A stretch of 64,000 bases of DNA from CAZDKO01 sp964506075 [NCBI: uncultured bacterium] (GTDB lineage: Bacteria; CAZDME01; JAYEMH01). A program made the translations under genes and the position numbers. The notes under the pieces were generated by a model. That model did no database searches, was not told the origin of the DNA, and was given only the letters and a program-made list of their open reading frames with translations. How positions within the stretch are numbered: position 1 is the first letter of the stretch; each line of letters starts with the position of its first letter. The stretch lies in NCBI GenBank assembly GCA_964506075.1, contig CAZDKO010000001.1:1-64000 (forward strand). Reading direction: 5' to 3'. This document shows, piece after piece, positions 1 to 7,287 of this stretch.

Positions 1-1
1 G

Positions 2-121
2 TATGCCGGGGGAAATATCCTGCCGCTTTTGGGAGGAGAACCAATTCCCGAACCGGCTTCGCTTTTACTCTTAGGTTTTGGCGTGGCCGGGATAGCGGTG
101 TTTAGAAGGAGGATGAGTTAG
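2..121 (+). CDS. PEP-CTERM protein, C-terminal fragment (truncated by window edge)
   Basis: Only the last 39 codons are in the window. They contain a complete PEP-CTERM sorting signal: the IPEPASLLLLG motif, a short hydrophobic stretch and a basic end (FRRRMS) before the TAG stop. In known systems this signal directs exported proteins to an exosortase for cleavage and attachment or release at the cell surface. The body of the protein lies upstream of the window, so its function cannot be judged. The stop codon directly abuts the GTG start of the next PEP-CTERM gene, so the two are probably co-transcribed. The tail DNA is almost identical to that of the next two genes. Confidence 0.85.
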   Translation, partial: YAGGNILPLLGGEPIPEPASLLLLGFGVAGIAVFRRRMS

Positions 122-1597
122 GTGTATAAAAAAATCTTTCTCACATTGTTATGCGGATTATTGTTCGGTTTTTCCGTTCCAGCCGAAGCAAGCTGGCTGA
201 CCGGCTATGAATATCGCAAAGAAATAACCATTGACTATACCAAGATAGGTTCCGACCTTTCTGATTTTCCTCTGGCAGTCATACTTTCCGATACGACCAA
301 TATCGTAGACGGAAACGACGTCAAGTTTACCTCTTCCGACGGCATCACCCTGCTTGATTACGAAATGGAAAGCTACGCCGTAAATGACGCCGCTTACTGG
401 GTAAACATTCCGACTGTTTCTTCTACTACGGATACTAGTTTTTATATGTATTACGGCAAAACCGGAGATACGGATGATTCAACCTCGGCGGTCTGGGATG
501 AAAATTACGCCATGGTCCAGCACATGGAGGAAACCTCCGGTACCGTTTACGACTCCACCAGCAACGCTAATAACGGGACTCCTTCCGGCGGCTTAACGCA
601 AAACGCGGACGGTCGGATAGGCGGGGCGGATGGATTTGACGGTACGGATGACAGCCTTAGTTTTTCTTCCTCGGATTCTCTGGATATAGATGGTGCCATT
701 ACCGTTGAGGCCTGGATATATCCGGAAAGTTCCGGAAGCGCAATGGGAATAATTCTGGGAGACGGCCAATACGAGGTTACGGTTCAGGCAAATAGTAAAA
801 TCATATTTACCGATAGTTCCGGGCATGGCGTGCGGACGACGGCAGATGTTTTAACCCTTGAACAATGGAACCACATCGTTTGTGTTTTTAACGGTACTTC
901 GGGAAGTGCTGTCACCCTGGATAATACCAAAATTTACGTTAACGGCGTTTCCGCCGGAGACACGGTCATCAGTACTCCCTGGAGTCCGGATAGTCTGGGT
1001 GGCTTGGACCTGGGGAAAACAATAGTATCCGGAACGGAAACCACTATATATGATAATTGGAATGTATACAGTGTGACTAACGGCGCCGTCAGGTCCCAGA
1101 ATTGGACAATTTCTGAAGATACGTTGATAAGTCAACTTCTCACTTACCACTATAACAATGGCTCAGGAAGCCCCAACGCTAATATTTACATAAAACTTGC
1201 CAGTGACGGTTCAGTCGTCTGGTATGGGATGAGTGGCGAGAGACATGATGGTAAATATCATTTTGTTTATCCTAATATCGTTTTAGGGCCTGGAACATAT
1301 TATTGTACCGATGTTGCCGGGGGCTGGTCGTATAACACTCTAAGCGGTGGTGTTTATGCTGGCTTCCTCAAAGTTTTTACAACACCACAACTTCAGGCTT
1401 TGTATGACGGGATAATAGATGAAGTCCGCATATCGGATACAGCCAGAAGTGAAGACTGGATAACGGCTTCATATTATTCAGAAAGTAACAGTTTGCTCAC
1501 TTTCGGAAGCGAAGAAGGTAGCGTCATCCCCGAACCGGCTTCGCTTTTACTTTTAGGGTTTGGCGTGGCGGGGATAGCGATGTTTAGAAAAATTTGA
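122..1597 (+). CDS. PEP-CTERM surface protein with DUF2341 and LamG-like domains
   Basis: A 491-aa exported protein. Residues 1-23 form a signal peptide ending AEA. Residues about 27-130 resemble DUF2341 (YRKEITIDY start, PLAVILSD), a domain common in bacterial surface proteins. Residues about 135-300 look like a LamG/concanavalin A-type beta-sandwich (MEETSGTVYDSTSNANNGT and WNHIVCVFNG are typical), and the LamG end (IIDEVRISDTARS) reappears near residue 430, so a segment of about 100 residues interrupts the fold. The C-terminus is a PEP-CTERM signal (VIPEPASLLLLG, basic FRKI end). The GTG start directly follows the preceding stop; no other start precedes the signal peptide. Likely a cell-surface or matrix glycan-binding protein; the ligand is unknown. 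Confidence 0.8.
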   Translation: MYKKIFLTLLCGLLFGFSVPAEASWLTGYEYRKEITIDYTKIGSDLSDFPLAVILSDTTNIVDGNDVKFTSSDGITLLDYEMESYAVNDAAYWVNIPTVSSTTDTSFYMYYGKTGDTDDSTSAVWDENYAMVQHMEETSGTVYDSTSNANNGTPSGGLTQNADGRIGGADGFDGTDDSLSFSSSDSLDIDGAITVEAWIYPESSGSAMGIILGDGQYEVTVQANSKIIFTDSSGHGVRTTADVLTLEQWNHIVCVFNGTSGSAVTLDNTKIYVNGVSAGDTVISTPWSPDSLGGLDLGKTIVSGTETTIYDNWNVYSVTNGAVRSQNWTISEDTLISQLLTYHYNNGSGSPNANIYIKLASDGSVVWYGMSGERHDGKYHFVYPNIVLGPGTYYCTDVAGGWSYNTLSGGVYAGFLKVFTTPQLQALYDGIIDEVRISDTARSEDWITASYYSESNSLLTFGSEEGSVIPEPASLLLLGFGVAGIAMFRKI

Positions 1598-1616
1598 CCC
1601 GGGAAAAGTAATTAAA

Positions 1617-2627
1617 ATGAAAATTAAATTTTTGCTGGTAATAGCAACATTAACTGTATTTCTATTTGGTTTTACGGATGGGTCCGAAGCAGCCGTGAGC
1701 ATCATAGATACTTTTTTAGATGAGACTATGATAGCGTTCAAGGAAAACCTTGAAGTAAACACCGTGTCTGGACTGATCGATACCACCACCTATTCATGGT
1801 ATGCCACTTTCACTTATGACGGTAATAATTATGCCTGGTCCGGGAATTATGATAACTCAATTTCCTGGAATACGGTTATTCCCGGATATTCTTCTTCTTA
1901 TAATCCCGGTGGCTATGATTCCGGGGATGTAGGAGAAAAAGGACAGAGCTGGTGCAATGATACTTTAATTACCAGCGGCTGGGAGAATGATTTCAGCGAT
2001 TGGTTTATTCCCACCGTTTATGAGCTTCAATCCGGAAGGACTTATACCGGTTCAAACCCTTGGTCGGACATAACGAATATCTGGTCTTCGACGACACCTA
2101 CTGAATTCGTCCGCCAGAGCGTGCTAGCTTATTTACGATACGAATCAATGTCTTTGAGTACTATTGATTACAAGGACTACAAAACTGATGCTAATGCGGT
2201 TCGTCCCGTTCGAATAGTTTCTACCCTTCAGGGAAATTTAATTTCCACCAATCTTTTAGCCGGTCAAAACGTTAATTATATAAGTTCCTTTGGTTACGGC
2301 GTTTCTTCTCTCCCCGGCGATACCAGTTTAAAAGTGCAATTCAGTCAGGACGGTTCCAACTGGTATAGTTCCAGCGGGACGCTGGACGGTTGGGATATTT
2401 TAAGCGAAGGAACTTATATTATAAATTTAGCTGCTTTGGCCTGGACAGGTTCTAACTTTTATTACAGAATGGAGTTCATAACCGATGGATTCGCCTCCAG
2501 TACGCCGGTGCTTGATGAAGTCAGGCTTAATTTCGGAGGAGGGGCAGTTCCCGAACCCGCTTCGCTTTTACTTTTAGGGTTTGGCGTGGCGGGATTACTG
2601 GGAATTTTTAGAAAAAGTAGTTTATAA
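1617..2627 (+). CDS. PEP-CTERM surface protein with DUF1566/Lcl-like domain
   Basis: A 336-aa exported protein with a signal peptide (residues 1-26, ending SEAA). Residues about 55-200 resemble the DUF1566 (Lcl C-terminal) domain: a WSGNYDNS segment, DWFIPTVYEL, IWSSTT and a terminal AVRPVRIV are characteristic. Residues about 205-305 form a beta-rich region (VKVQFSQDGSNW-like and PVLDEVRLNF) seen in other surface proteins. The end is a PEP-CTERM signal (PEPASLLLLG, then FRKSSL). It lies 19 bp after the previous PEP-CTERM gene and is followed by a strong hairpin terminator, so the three PEP-CTERM genes appear to form one transcription unit. No enzymatic role is visible. Confidence 0.78.
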   Translation: MKIKFLLVIATLTVFLFGFTDGSEAAVSIIDTFLDETMIAFKENLEVNTVSGLIDTTTYSWYATFTYDGNNYAWSGNYDNSISWNTVIPGYSSSYNPGGYDSGDVGEKGQSWCNDTLITSGWENDFSDWFIPTVYELQSGRTYTGSNPWSDITNIWSSTTPTEFVRQSVLAYLRYESMSLSTIDYKDYKTDANAVRPVRIVSTLQGNLISTNLLAGQNVNYISSFGYGVSSLPGDTSLKVQFSQDGSNWYSSSGTLDGWDILSEGTYIINLAALAWTGSNFYYRMEFITDGFASSTPVLDEVRLNFGGGAVPEPASLLLLGFGVAGLLGIFRKSSL

Positions 2628-2664
2628 GGGAATTAATTTTGATATAACACAGTGTAAGAGCAAT

Positions 2665-2696
2665 AAGACGCGGTGACGTATAACCGCGTCTTTTTT
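2665..2696 (+). terminator. Rho-independent terminator after the PEP-CTERM genes
   Basis: A perfect 10-bp stem (AAGACGCGGT at 2665-2674 with ACCGCGTCTT at 2683-2692), an 8-nt loop and a run of T follow the last PEP-CTERM gene by about 38 bp. It cleanly separates this unit from the peptidase gene downstream. Confidence 0.9.
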
Positions 2697-2793
2697 AATG
2701 CTTGACTTATTACCCCATTTGTGGTAAGTAGTTATAAACCATTTAAGGTTATTATAATAGATAGGAGCGAAGCAAAAAAGCAGGATTGGGATA

Positions 2794-3696
2794 TTGAGAA
2801 AAGATAAATTTTTTACCTTAATGTTCATACCCCATCACGGAAAGACACCCTGCACTTTCCGTTTACATCACTTCTGTATATATTTATTCCTGACAATTAT
2901 AGTTGGAGGAATCGTTGGCTCCACGCTTTATTTTCTGGGAATCCAGGAAAGAAGCAGCCTTAAATCAAAACTCAACCTCGCAGAGAGAATTAAGCTTGAA
3001 CACGAGAGGCAGCTTAAAGACATAAATCTGAATTTAAATGAACTGAAGTCTTTAAGCCAGAAGGTAAAAACCCTGACCGGTATGGGTCATGAAACGTCTC
3101 TGATAGAAGATGTAGGGGGACAGGGTGGCCCGGCTTTAAATTGGGCTCCGTCCGTGCAGGAATTTTATTTATCAAATAAATCAGGTATTATGCCCGGGGT
3201 GATTTATAAAGACCTTAAAGAATTAAAAAAAGAAATTTATATAGAAAAACAGACTTACCGGGAACTGATAGAGAAGTTAGAAAAAAAAGAGAAGCTTTTG
3301 GTTTGTACGCCGACTATATGTCCGGTAAACGGGGCGTATATTTCTTCGCCCTTCGGGCCCCGGCGTCGCCCGTACAAGGATTTTCACGAGGGATTAGATT
3401 TAGTCGCTCGCCGGGGGACACCGGTGATGTCCACGGCTACGGGGAAAGTCATCTTTGCCGGCTGGCAGGGAGGATTTGGAAATAAAGTGGTAATAGACCA
3501 CGGTAATGATTATAAAACTGTTTATGCTCATATGGACCGGATAAAGGTTCGCTGGGGAGAATTTGTTAAAAAAGGACAGGCGATCGGCACTCTGGGGAAT
3601 ACCGGCTATAGTACCGGACCCCACCTTCATTATGAGGTGCGTTACCGGGGAAAACCGGTGGACCCTTTAATTTATATCCTGGTTAAGCTGAAATAG
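2794..3696 (+). CDS. M23-family murein metallopeptidase, membrane anchored
   Basis: A 300-aa peptidoglycan hydrolase of the LytM/M23 type. Residues about 29-50 are a membrane anchor; residues about 55-160 are helical and charged, probably coiled coil. The C-terminal M23 domain (about 180-295) keeps its zinc site: HEGLD (H-x3-D) and HLHYE (H-x-H), plus the YAHMD motif. The TTG start is preferred over the ATG nine codons later because it restores the FTLMFIPH segment usual at the N-terminus of these envelope M23 proteins; no good ribosome-binding site decides it. The next gene is a bactofilin 17 bp downstream, a pairing seen in many bacteria where bactofilin scaffolds localise an M23 enzyme for cell shape. 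Confidence 0.88.
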   Translation: MRKDKFFTLMFIPHHGKTPCTFRLHHFCIYLFLTIIVGGIVGSTLYFLGIQERSSLKSKLNLAERIKLEHERQLKDINLNLNELKSLSQKVKTLTGMGHETSLIEDVGGQGGPALNWAPSVQEFYLSNKSGIMPGVIYKDLKELKKEIYIEKQTYRELIEKLEKKEKLLVCTPTICPVNGAYISSPFGPRRRPYKDFHEGLDLVARRGTPVMSTATGKVIFAGWQGGFGNKVVIDHGNDYKTVYAHMDRIKVRWGEFVKKGQAIGTLGNTGYSTGPHLHYEVRYRGKPVDPLIYILVKLK

Positions 3697-3713
3697 GGTT
3701 ATATAAAGGAAAG

Positions 3714-4169
3714 ATGATTTTTAATAGACAGAGAGCAAAGAGAAATGAAAGAGAAGGAATCCTTGGTTCATATCTTGGCCCCGGGTTAAGAATTGAAGGC
3801 AGCCTGGAGGTTAAAGGAGATGTCCGGATTGACGGTGAAATTAAAGGCAATATCTTTGCTGAACAGGATATTCTGGTCGGAGAAAACGCTGAAATCCAGG
3901 GGGATGTGGTCGGTGAAAATATTACCATAGCCGGTGAAGTTACAGGCAATGTCACGGCGAATGAGAAAGTAGAACTGCTTAAAAACGCCCAGCTTAACGG
4001 CGATATTAAAGCCTCCCGGGTAGTTATCGCTGAAGGTGTAGTTTTTGAAGGGAATTGCGTAGTTGGAAACCAGGGAACCAGAAAAAGCAAAGATTCGGAT
4101 TTGGATTTAGATTTTAATAAGCAATCTAAAGATTTAGCTTCTAAAAAACAGATTGATTCTTCTTTTTAA
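3714..4169 (+). CDS. Bactofilin (polymer-forming cytoskeletal protein)
   Basis: A 151-aa protein with a central bactofilin domain (residues about 20-125) made of short regular beta-helix repeats of the type G-x-I-x-G-x-V/I (IEGSLEVKGDVRIDGEIKGN and following turns). The flanks are short, basic at the N-terminus (RQRAKRNER) and polar at the C-terminus, as is normal for this family. Bactofilins polymerise without nucleotide and act as membrane-associated scaffolds. The gene follows the M23 peptidase in an apparent two-gene operon. An AAAGGAAAG ribosome-binding site precedes the ATG. Confidence 0.92.
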   Translation: MIFNRQRAKRNEREGILGSYLGPGLRIEGSLEVKGDVRIDGEIKGNIFAEQDILVGENAEIQGDVVGENITIAGEVTGNVTANEKVELLKNAQLNGDIKASRVVIAEGVVFEGNCVVGNQGTRKSKDSDLDLDFNKQSKDLASKKQIDSSF

Positions 4170-4243
4170 TCTTCCGCTCTCTCCTTTTTTAAACCAGCCC
4201 GTTATATTTAGATTACAGATTAAGAGCATATAGTTATTATATA

Positions 4244-5479
4244 ATGCAACATATACCAGCTGAAAAGTTTAATCTTGGTTTTAAAAGCAGAAAAATTTTG
4301 GCCTTAGGGGCGGAAAGTAAAAATAGAATTTGTGTCTCTACCGGAAAAATTGCGTATTTAAGTGAAGAGTCAGGTGATTTAAAGATACCGCATAATTTCA
4401 GTCGTTTTAAAAATCTTGCCTCAGAATTCCCCCGATATTTTAAAATAGAACCGGAAATAGTTGCTTATGATTTACACCCCCTCTATCTTTCTTCCCGGAT
4501 GGCTGAAGGTTATAAAGGGGTGAGCCTCTTGCCTGTTCAGCATCACTGGGCGCATATTGGCAGCGTGCTGGTTGAAAAAAATATTTCTTCCGCGGTCATA
4601 GGGTTGGCTTTTGATGGAACCGGTTTTGGTCTTGATGGCAATCTCTGGGGAGGAGAGGTTCTCACGGCAGATTTAAAAAAAATGAAACGGGTAGCCCATT
4701 TTAAAGATGTCTTTCTCCCCGGGGGCGAAGCGGCTATCAGGGAACCTTATCGGCTTGCTTTCAGTATTTTATATGAAATATACGGGGATAAATTTTTAAA
4801 CCTTTCCCATCCCCTGGTAAAACAGTATTTGACAGAAGCCCAGGCCATTATTGAAATTATAAATAAAAAAGTTAACTCGCCTTTAAGCTCAAGCGTCGGC
4901 CGTCTCTTTGATGCCGTTTCAGCTTTACTGGGCATAAAAGATAAAGTAAATTATGAAGGGGAGGCGGCTATAGCCCTGGAAAAGGAAGCTGAAAAAGGAG
5001 AGGTCTCGGCCCGGGGAAGGATTTTCCCTTACGAGATTGAAAAAAAGCGGGATATTTTTATTCTTAATCCTTTACCGATGATAAAAGATATAATCAAACT
5101 TCAAAAAGATAAACTCCCTAAGGAAATAATTGCCGCCATGTTTCATTTTACTCTGGCGGAAATGGCTCTTGATGTCTGCCGGAGGATTCGTTCCCGAACA
5201 AAAATCAACCGGGTCATTCTTTCCGGGGGGGTTTTTCTTAATAAGATTCTGCGAAGAGAAATAAAAAATAAACTGGAATCAAAAAATTTTGAAGTGGTAT
5301 TACCGGAAATTGTTCCGGTTCATGACGGCTGTATAGCCCTGGGGCAGATGGGAATTGCGGCTCATGCGGCAAGAAACCATCTGCCTGTCGCCCGCCTGTC
5401 GGCGGACAGGGCAGACAGGGATAACAGAGAACAGAGCAAGGAGAACGGAAATCAGAGGAAGATATATTCTATAATTTAA
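4244..5479 (+). CDS. hypF: HypF-type Kae1-like domain protein (N-terminal HypF domains absent)
   Basis: A 411-aa protein corresponding to the C-terminal Kae1/TobZ-like half of carbamoyltransferase HypF, which is normally about 750 aa. Present: ILALGAESKN, the metal-binding VQHHWAH, LAFDGTGFGLDGNLWGGE, SGGVFLNKIL and HDGCIALGQ. Absent: the acylphosphatase, double zinc-finger and YrdC domains; only 74 bp separate this gene from bactofilin, so they are not nearby. HypF makes the carbamoyl group that becomes the CN ligand of [NiFe] hydrogenase and passes it to HypE; here the adenylation step would need a separate YrdC protein. After the usual end (about residue 372) the frame runs about 38 residues through a GC-rich repeat and spacer-like DNA. 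hypC, hypD and hypE follow. Confidence 0.8.
   Translation: MQHIPAEKFNLGFKSRKILALGAESKNRICVSTGKIAYLSEESGDLKIPHNFSRFKNLASEFPRYFKIEPEIVAYDLHPLYLSSRMAEGYKGVSLLPVQHHWAHIGSVLVEKNISSAVIGLAFDGTGFGLDGNLWGGEVLTADLKKMKRVAHFKDVFLPGGEAAIREPYRLAFSILYEIYGDKFLNLSHPLVKQYLTEAQAIIEIINKKVNSPLSSSVGRLFDAVSALLGIKDKVNYEGEAAIALEKEAEKGEVSARGRIFPYEIEKKRDIFILNPLPMIKDIIKLQKDKLPKEIIAAMFHFTLAEMALDVCRRIRSRTKINRVILSGGVFLNKILRREIKNKLESKNFEVVLPEIVPVHDGCIALGQMGIAAHAARNHLPVARLSADRADRDNREQSKENGNQRKIYSII
5381..5420. repeat. GC-rich nested inverted repeat inside the hypF 3' end
   Basis: Nested inverted repeats: CCTGTC/GACAGG at 5395-5400 and 5405-5410, and a second pair at 5384-5389 and 5414-5419. A related GC-rich word (CTGGCAGGCGGG) stands outside coding sequence at about 5531-5542. 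The repeat is translated as part of the odd HypF tail. Composition is far more GC-rich than the surroundings. Confidence 0.7.
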
Positions 5480-5570
5480 TAAATACATGAATTTTTTAGT
5501 CTGTAAACTGTAATCTGTTTTCCCTGCCCGCTGGCAGGCGGGTGTAATCTAAATCAAGAAAGAGTTCAAT

Positions 5571-5786
5571 GTGTGTTTAGCCATACCCGGAAAAGTAATT
5601 AAAATAGAAGAGAAGAGAGATTTTGCTCTTGTGGATGTAAACGGAGTCCGTCAAAGGGCGAATGTCACCCTCCTTCCTGATATTAAAAAGGGGGATTACA
5701 TTCTGCTTCACGTGGGGTTCGGCATTGAGATAATTGACCGGAAAAGGGCTGAGGAGACTTTAAAAATATGGCGCGGGCTGATTTAA
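5571..5786 (+). CDS. hypC: Hydrogenase maturation chaperone HypC/HupF family
   Basis: A 71-aa protein with the diagnostic MCLAIPGKV N-terminus; the Cys after the initiator Met is the conserved residue that binds the iron center and contacts the hydrogenase large subunit precursor. Length and the internal V-D-V-N-G-V-R-Q-R and HVGFGIEIID segments fit the family. HypC and HypD together assemble the Fe(CN)2CO unit. The start is GTG at 5571, chosen because it puts Cys at position 2. The 3' end overlaps hypD by 19 bp, implying translational coupling. Confidence 0.95.
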   Translation: MCLAIPGKVIKIEEKRDFALVDVNGVRQRANVTLLPDIKKGDYILLHVGFGIEIIDRKRAEETLKIWRGLI

Positions 5787-6859
5787 GAGATATCCCTTCT
5801 GAAAAAAAATTAGGGGAAAATTTAATCAAGGAAATAGAAAGACTTGTAACCGAACGGGTAATCCTTATGGAAGTTTGCGGGACTCATACCATGTCTATAT
5901 TTAAATCGGGATTAAGAAAAATCCTCCCGGCTAAGTTAGAGCTTATTTCCGGTCCGGGTTGCCCGGTTTGCGTGACCAGCCAGATTGATATTGACCGGGC
6001 CATAAAAATGGCCAGGCATAAGGATGTAATCCTTCTTACCTTTGGCGATATGATGAATGTTCCGGGTTCTGAAGGAAGCCTCTCGGAAGCGAAAGCCGGC
6101 GGGGCTGATATTGAAATTATTTATTCCCCTCTTGAAGCGGTCAATAAAGCGGTGGATAATCCCGGGAAAAAGATAATCCTGCTGGCGGTTGGTTTTGAAA
6201 CTACGGTTCCTTCCGTAGCGGTTACTGTTCTGGAAGCCCAAAAAAGACAACTTGAAAATTTCTTTGTTTTTTCTCTTTTTAAACTTATCCCTCCGGCGAT
6301 GGAATCTTTATTGCTTGATAAAGAAACCGCAATTTCCGGGTTTATCTGTCCGGGACACGTCAGTACCATAATCGGGAGTAATCCGTATAAAAAATTTGCC
6401 ACGGAATACAAAATCCCGTGTGTGATTACCGGTTTTGAACCGCTGGATATTCTGGAGGGGATTTTAAGAATTTTAAAACAGCTTGAGAAAGAAACCGCTA
6501 AAGTAGAAATTCAATACCGGCGCTGCGTTCATCCGGAAGGAAATTTAATTGCCCGGGAAAAAATCAGCCAGGTTTTTAGAAAAACCTCGGTTAAGTGGCG
6601 GGGATTGGGCGAGATTCCTCAAAGCGGCTTAAAGCTTAAAAAAGAATTTTTAAAGTTTGACGCCGAAAAGATTTTTCCGAAATACCACCTGAAAGTTAAA
6701 GAGAATAAAAACTGTCTTTGCGGTGAGGTGCTCCGGGGTGTTATTTCACCCCGAAAGTGTCCCCAGTTTAAAAAGAAATGCAGCCCCGCTCATCCTCTGG
6801 GGCCGTGTATGGTTTCCCGTGAGGGAACCTGTGCGGCGTATTATTGGTATGGGAAATAA
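5768..6859 (+). CDS. hypD: Hydrogenase maturation protein HypD
   Basis: A 363-aa full-length HypD. Visible family motifs are MEVCGTHTMSIFKSG, SGPGCPVCVTS, FGDMMNVPGS, GFETTVPS, FICPGHVS, ITGFEPLDIL and the Cys-rich end (CLCGEVLRG, CPQFKKKCSPAHPLGPCMVSREGTC) that holds the [4Fe-4S] cluster. HypD, with HypC, is the scaffold on which the CN and CO ligands are added to iron in [NiFe] hydrogenase maturation. It overlaps hypC and is followed, after an inserted four-helix-bundle gene, by hypE. No hydrogenase structural gene and no hypA or hypB are present in the window. Confidence 0.97.
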   Translation: MARADLRDIPSEKKLGENLIKEIERLVTERVILMEVCGTHTMSIFKSGLRKILPAKLELISGPGCPVCVTSQIDIDRAIKMARHKDVILLTFGDMMNVPGSEGSLSEAKAGGADIEIIYSPLEAVNKAVDNPGKKIILLAVGFETTVPSVAVTVLEAQKRQLENFFVFSLFKLIPPAMESLLLDKETAISGFICPGHVSTIIGSNPYKKFATEYKIPCVITGFEPLDILEGILRILKQLEKETAKVEIQYRRCVHPEGNLIAREKISQVFRKTSVKWRGLGEIPQSGLKLKKEFLKFDAEKIFPKYHLKVKENKNCLCGEVLRGVISPRKCPQFKKKCSPAHPLGPCMVSREGTCAAYYWYGK

Positions 6860-6860
6860 A

Positions 6861-7287
6861 TAGTCGCTAGTCGTTAGTGGATAGTATTTAGTACCTATGA
6901 AGATTAAAAATTTTAAAGATTTAGAAATTTGGAGAAGAAGTGTACAGTTAACTGAAGAGATATATAAAATCACCAATAATTTTCCCAAGGAAGAAATTTA
7001 TGGATTAACCAGTCAAATAAAAAGAGCCAGTGTTTCTATCCCTTCGAATATATCAGAAGGTTTTGCTCGCTTGTATAATAGAGAATACAGGCAGTTTTTA
7101 TATATTTCACTTGGTAGTTGTGCTGAGCTGACTACTCAGATTACTATTGCTTCAAGATTAAATTATTTAGATGAAAACGAATCCAGTAAAATTTTAAAAG
7201 AGATAGAAGAGATTAGTAAAATGATTATGAGTTTAATCAAAAAGCTTAATTAGTTTCTGTATACTAACGACTAAATACTAATGACTG
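6861..7287. mobile_element. Putative one-gene insert bounded by inverted TAGT-type repeats, between hypD and hypE
   Basis: The hypD stop is followed at once by a TAGT-rich repeat (6861-6893); the inserted gene is followed by a repeat of the same type in opposite orientation (7262-7287), which runs into the hypE start codon. Shared words include AGTCGTTAGT and TAGTATTTAGTA on the left against their reverse complements on the right. The same repeat type occurs alone in many spacers of this window. The arrangement suggests a small unit with a single cargo gene, but no transposase or target duplication is visible. Confidence 0.5.
6897..7253 (+). CDS. Four-helix-bundle protein (S23 / 23S rRNA intervening-sequence family)
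   Basis: A 118-aa protein of the family first seen in 23S rRNA intervening sequences. Typical features: the start FKDLEIWRRSVQL, a YGLTSQIKRASVSIPSNISEGFAR core, and FLYISLGSCAEL. All four predicted helices are present, so it looks intact. Biochemical function is unknown for the family. It separates two hydrogenase maturation genes with which it has no known link, and its codon use is more AT-rich than the hyp genes around it. It sits between inverted spacer repeats, which supports an insertion. It may be co-transcribed with hypD and hypE. Confidence 0.9.
   Translation: MKIKNFKDLEIWRRSVQLTEEIYKITNNFPKEEIYGLTSQIKRASVSIPSNISEGFARLYNREYRQFLYISLGSCAELTTQITIASRLNYLDENESSKILKEIEEISKMIMSLIKKLN

Noticed and set aside
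3683-4090. Long reverse-strand open frame over bactofilin
   Set aside because: It mirrors the repetitive bactofilin codons; the forward protein has clear family features and the reverse one is Ser/Pro-rich with no start signals.
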